From NCBI GenBank assembly GCA_947628265.1, contig CANQZF010000090.1, forward strand, positions 1 through 7,047: a stretch of DNA of 7,047 bases, given 5' to 3'. Source of the stretch: an uncultured Oscillospiraceae bacterium. Lineage in GTDB: Bacteria > Bacillota > Clostridia > Oscillospirales > Oscillospiraceae. The translations under genes and the position numbers were made by a program. Positions 6,101-7,047 of this stretch are shown here, in pieces (the first letter of the stretch is position 1; every line of letters starts with the position of its first letter). The notes under the pieces were generated by a model. The model saw only the letters and a list, made by a program, of their open reading frames with translations, did no database searches and was not told where the DNA came from.

Positions 6101-6425
6101 CATGGAGCACGGCGCGAAAAAGCGCCTGCCCGTCACCGTCTCCAGCCGCACCGGGGAGGTGAAGGGGGCGTTGGCGGACGCCCAGCAGCTGGGGGCCCTT
6201 TCAAGGACTGTGGACAGGCTCATCCGGGAAATGGCGGGGGAGCTGAGATCCGGGGCCATCAGCGCCAACCCCTATTTAAAAGGCAAGCTGGACAGCGCCT
6301 GTGCCTTTTGCAAATTTTACGACGCCTGCCACTTCGTGGACGGCAAGGCCGGGGAGAGCTGGCGGCGGTTTTCAAATCTCAAAACGCCGGAGCTCTGGGA
6401 AAAGATCGAGGAGGCGGGGAAATGA
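3141..6425 (+). CDS. addB: AddB, helicase-nuclease subunit (ATP-dependent deoxyribonuclease subunit B)
   Basis: A complete 1094-residue protein, close to B. subtilis AddB (about 1166). It pairs with AddA to resect double-strand breaks and respond to Chi. The N-terminus has a Walker A, GRAGSGKT (residues 7-14), in an otherwise inactivated helicase-like domain. A conserved block, NWDYGNIFKYLKTNL, sits near 378-392. The RecB-family nuclease domain is intact: H773 (FMHYILERV), D881 (GAVDRVD), D898 and K900 (VVDYKTG), and QMLIY from Q918. Four Cys match the AddB iron-sulfur ligands: C743 in YYSC, then C1054, C1057 and C1063 in CAFCKFYDAC, with the B. subtilis spacing. Start ATG 3141 yields the family-typical MLRLYLGRAGSGKT and has GGGCGGTG five bases upstream; a TTG at 3126 would add five residues without a ribosome site. 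The stop overlaps the addA start. Its Chi-pocket positions differ from B. subtilis (see findings). Confidence 0.97.
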   Translation: MLRLYLGRAGSGKTSYILKELAELAGEGREGNILIVPEQYSHDCERALAALGDSVCLYAQVLSFTRLCSRVFSETGGLARPMLDAGGRTLAMSMAYMSVSSRLKIYDVGGRRPDFITNLTAAYDELRAALVGTESLLAAAEGARGTLRDKLTDLALIFEAFEAVKARSGADARDRLERLSQEIGQSTVGSRGRVYIDGFTDFTYEERRVIEALLRKGTDVTVSLNCPELESSDLTFRLSVKTARGLLALASELGEKAEILRFPDAPGRDGALRYMERSLMDYSAPAYDGDASAIRLIRAACVSDECGAAAARVAELVRAGARYRDVAVVSPTWETYAPILEGVFQKYCLPVTRTERSDILEKPVMVLILSALDIIANNWDYGNIFKYLKTNLTGITLAERDLLENYVLKWSLRGERAWSREWTMSPEGYTRELREADRETLETLNALRRRVAEPLTRLGAALKAGEGASDKLRALYGFMEETELFGILERKAGEFRASGREELAAEYRQLWDIVIGAMEQFYEVLGDTAMDLEEFTRLLKLVLSRYTVGVIPASVDAVRAGDMSRIRARGIKHLIVLGATVDALPQRRGEGGVFSEGEREELRDLGLGNLDSREDALARELSGVYASLTVPTESLTVSWPETKRPSYVVSRLQRLFSLSERVPGLEVFTAAREPFFELAAFDEGKTGESARRYFAESELGERLAAIRAAATAPRGELGGETARRLYGRRLYLSASQIDKYYSCRYAYFLQYGLGAKPRSEAALDAPESGTFMHYILERVSREADARGGFGKVTEEEIRAMVPDFADRYAKDRLGGLENKSGRFRYLFGRLTRAAQQVAAVMREELISSDFKPLDFELRFAPDGELPAVETAAGDSVVGAVDRVDGWVRDGKLCIRVVDYKTGRKTMDLRDIVNGVGLQMLIYLFALEREGKSRYGMDIVPAGVLYSPARDELVTSDRDLTDEELEKARQRLIKYSGLILADPEVLEAMEHGAKKRLPVTVSSRTGEVKGALADAQQLGALSRTVDRLIREMAGELRSGAISANPYLKGKLDSACAFCKFYDACHFVDGKAGESWRRFSNLKTPELWEKIEEAGK

Positions 6426-7047
6426 GGGATATACGACTGACCGACGAGCAGCGCGCCGCCGTGGAGCGCACGGGCGGACAGCTCCTGGTCTCCGCCGCCG
6501 CCGGCAGCGGCAAGACCCGGGTGCTGGTGGAGCGGCTTTTGCGCAAGGTGGAGGCCGGGGCGAGGCTCCAGGACTTTCTGGTCATCACTTACACCAACGC
6601 CGCCGCCGCTGAGCTGCGGGGGAAGATCACCGACGCCATCTTTGAGCGCATCGCGGAAAACCCCGCCGACCTCCGGCTCCGGCAGGAGGCCGCTTCGGTG
6701 GGAAAGGCGAAGATCGGCACCATTCACAGCTTCTGTGCCGGGGTGATCCGGGAAAACGCCCACCTTTTGAAGCTCCCGCCGGACTTTCGCGTGGCCGACG
6801 AGGCGGAGGCGGGGCTTTTGCGGGAGGCGGCCCTGGGGGAGCTTCTGGACGAGCTCTACGACTCCGGCGATACGGATTTTTACGCCCTGGCGGACACTCT
6901 GGGGGCGGGGCGGGACGACTCGGGTTTGGGCCGGGTCATCCTGGACGCCCACGAGAAGCTCTTAAGCCACCCCTCACCGGAAAAGTGGGTCAAAGCCCAG
7001 CTGGAGGCCCTGGAGCTTCGGGGCGTCACCGACGCGGCCCAGACCCC
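6422..7047 (+). CDS. addA: AddA, helicase-nuclease subunit, N-terminal 208 residues (3' truncated by window)
   Basis: ATG 6422 lies inside the addB stop (ATGA overlap) and has GAGGAGG seven bases upstream (6408-6414), so translation is probably coupled. AddA is the 3'-5' UvrD/RecB-type motor and second nuclease of AddAB. Visible motifs in order are the Q motif LTDEQ (Q10), Walker A SAAAGSGKT (24-32, K31), motif Ia VITYTNAAAAELR (54-66) and motif Ib GTIHSFC (99-105). These match Firmicutes AddA closely. The frame stays open to the last base; the later helicase motifs and the C-terminal nuclease with its catalytic residues lie beyond the window. No internal stop or frameshift is seen. Confidence 0.96.
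   Translation, partial: MRDIRLTDEQRAAVERTGGQLLVSAAAGSGKTRVLVERLLRKVEAGARLQDFLVITYTNAAAAELRGKITDAIFERIAENPADLRLRQEAASVGKAKIGTIHSFCAGVIRENAHLLKLPPDFRVADEAEAGLLREAALGELLDELYDSGDTDFYALADTLGAGRDDSGLGRVILDAHEKLLSHPSPEKWVKAQLEALELRGVTDAAQT

Noticed and set aside
4953..6110. A 385-codon minus-strand open frame antisense to addB
   Set aside because: Shadow of the addB nuclease-domain coding sequence; Pro/Gly/Leu-rich product with no domain, and addB motifs are all intact on the other strand.

Overview
The window looks like chromosomal DNA from a GC-rich member of the Clostridia, most likely an Oscillospiraceae-like gut Firmicute. This rests on an addB-addA pair of the Firmicutes AddAB type, an LTA-synthase-family protein with a Thr/Pro/Glu linker, the C-terminal tail of what looks like a DUF4368-type serine recombinase, and an intergenic cluster of GTAGGGG-bounded hairpin repeats. 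Placement below class level is inference.

Layout. Positions 1-162 hold the last 53 codons of a probable large serine recombinase (+ strand). Positions 163-792 contain no credible gene. They hold a hairpin just after the recombinase, then a dense repeat cluster: at least five units bounded by GTAGGGG in both orientations, two copies of a degenerate 59-bp repeat, and two GCCGCA/TGCGGC hairpins. A strong intrinsic terminator on the minus strand closes the cluster. Positions 793-2967 (minus) encode a 724-residue polytopic membrane sulfatase-fold enzyme of the LTA synthase / phosphoglycerol transferase family. Positions 2968-3140 form an AT-rich divergent promoter region with two palindromes on the minus-strand side and an extended -10 promoter on the plus side. 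Positions 3141-6425 (+) encode a complete AddB. Positions 6422-7047 (+) encode the first 208 residues of AddA, starting inside the addB stop codon and cut by the window end.

How the genes work together. AddA and AddB are two subunits of one helicase-nuclease that resects double-strand breaks and responds to Chi, and the ATGA overlap implies coupled translation. The LTA-synthase-like protein has its own promoter and terminator and shows no functional link to addAB; it probably builds a glycerol-phosphate cell-surface polymer. The recombinase tail and the repeats suggest that the left end lies at or near the edge of a mobile element.

The item most worth following up is the hairpin-repeat family at about 239-710. 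Boundary motifs are shared while stems differ in sequence but stay self-complementary, and two units face each other to give a compact MITE-like structure. The rest of the window is ordinary core-genome content with some sequence-level curiosities.
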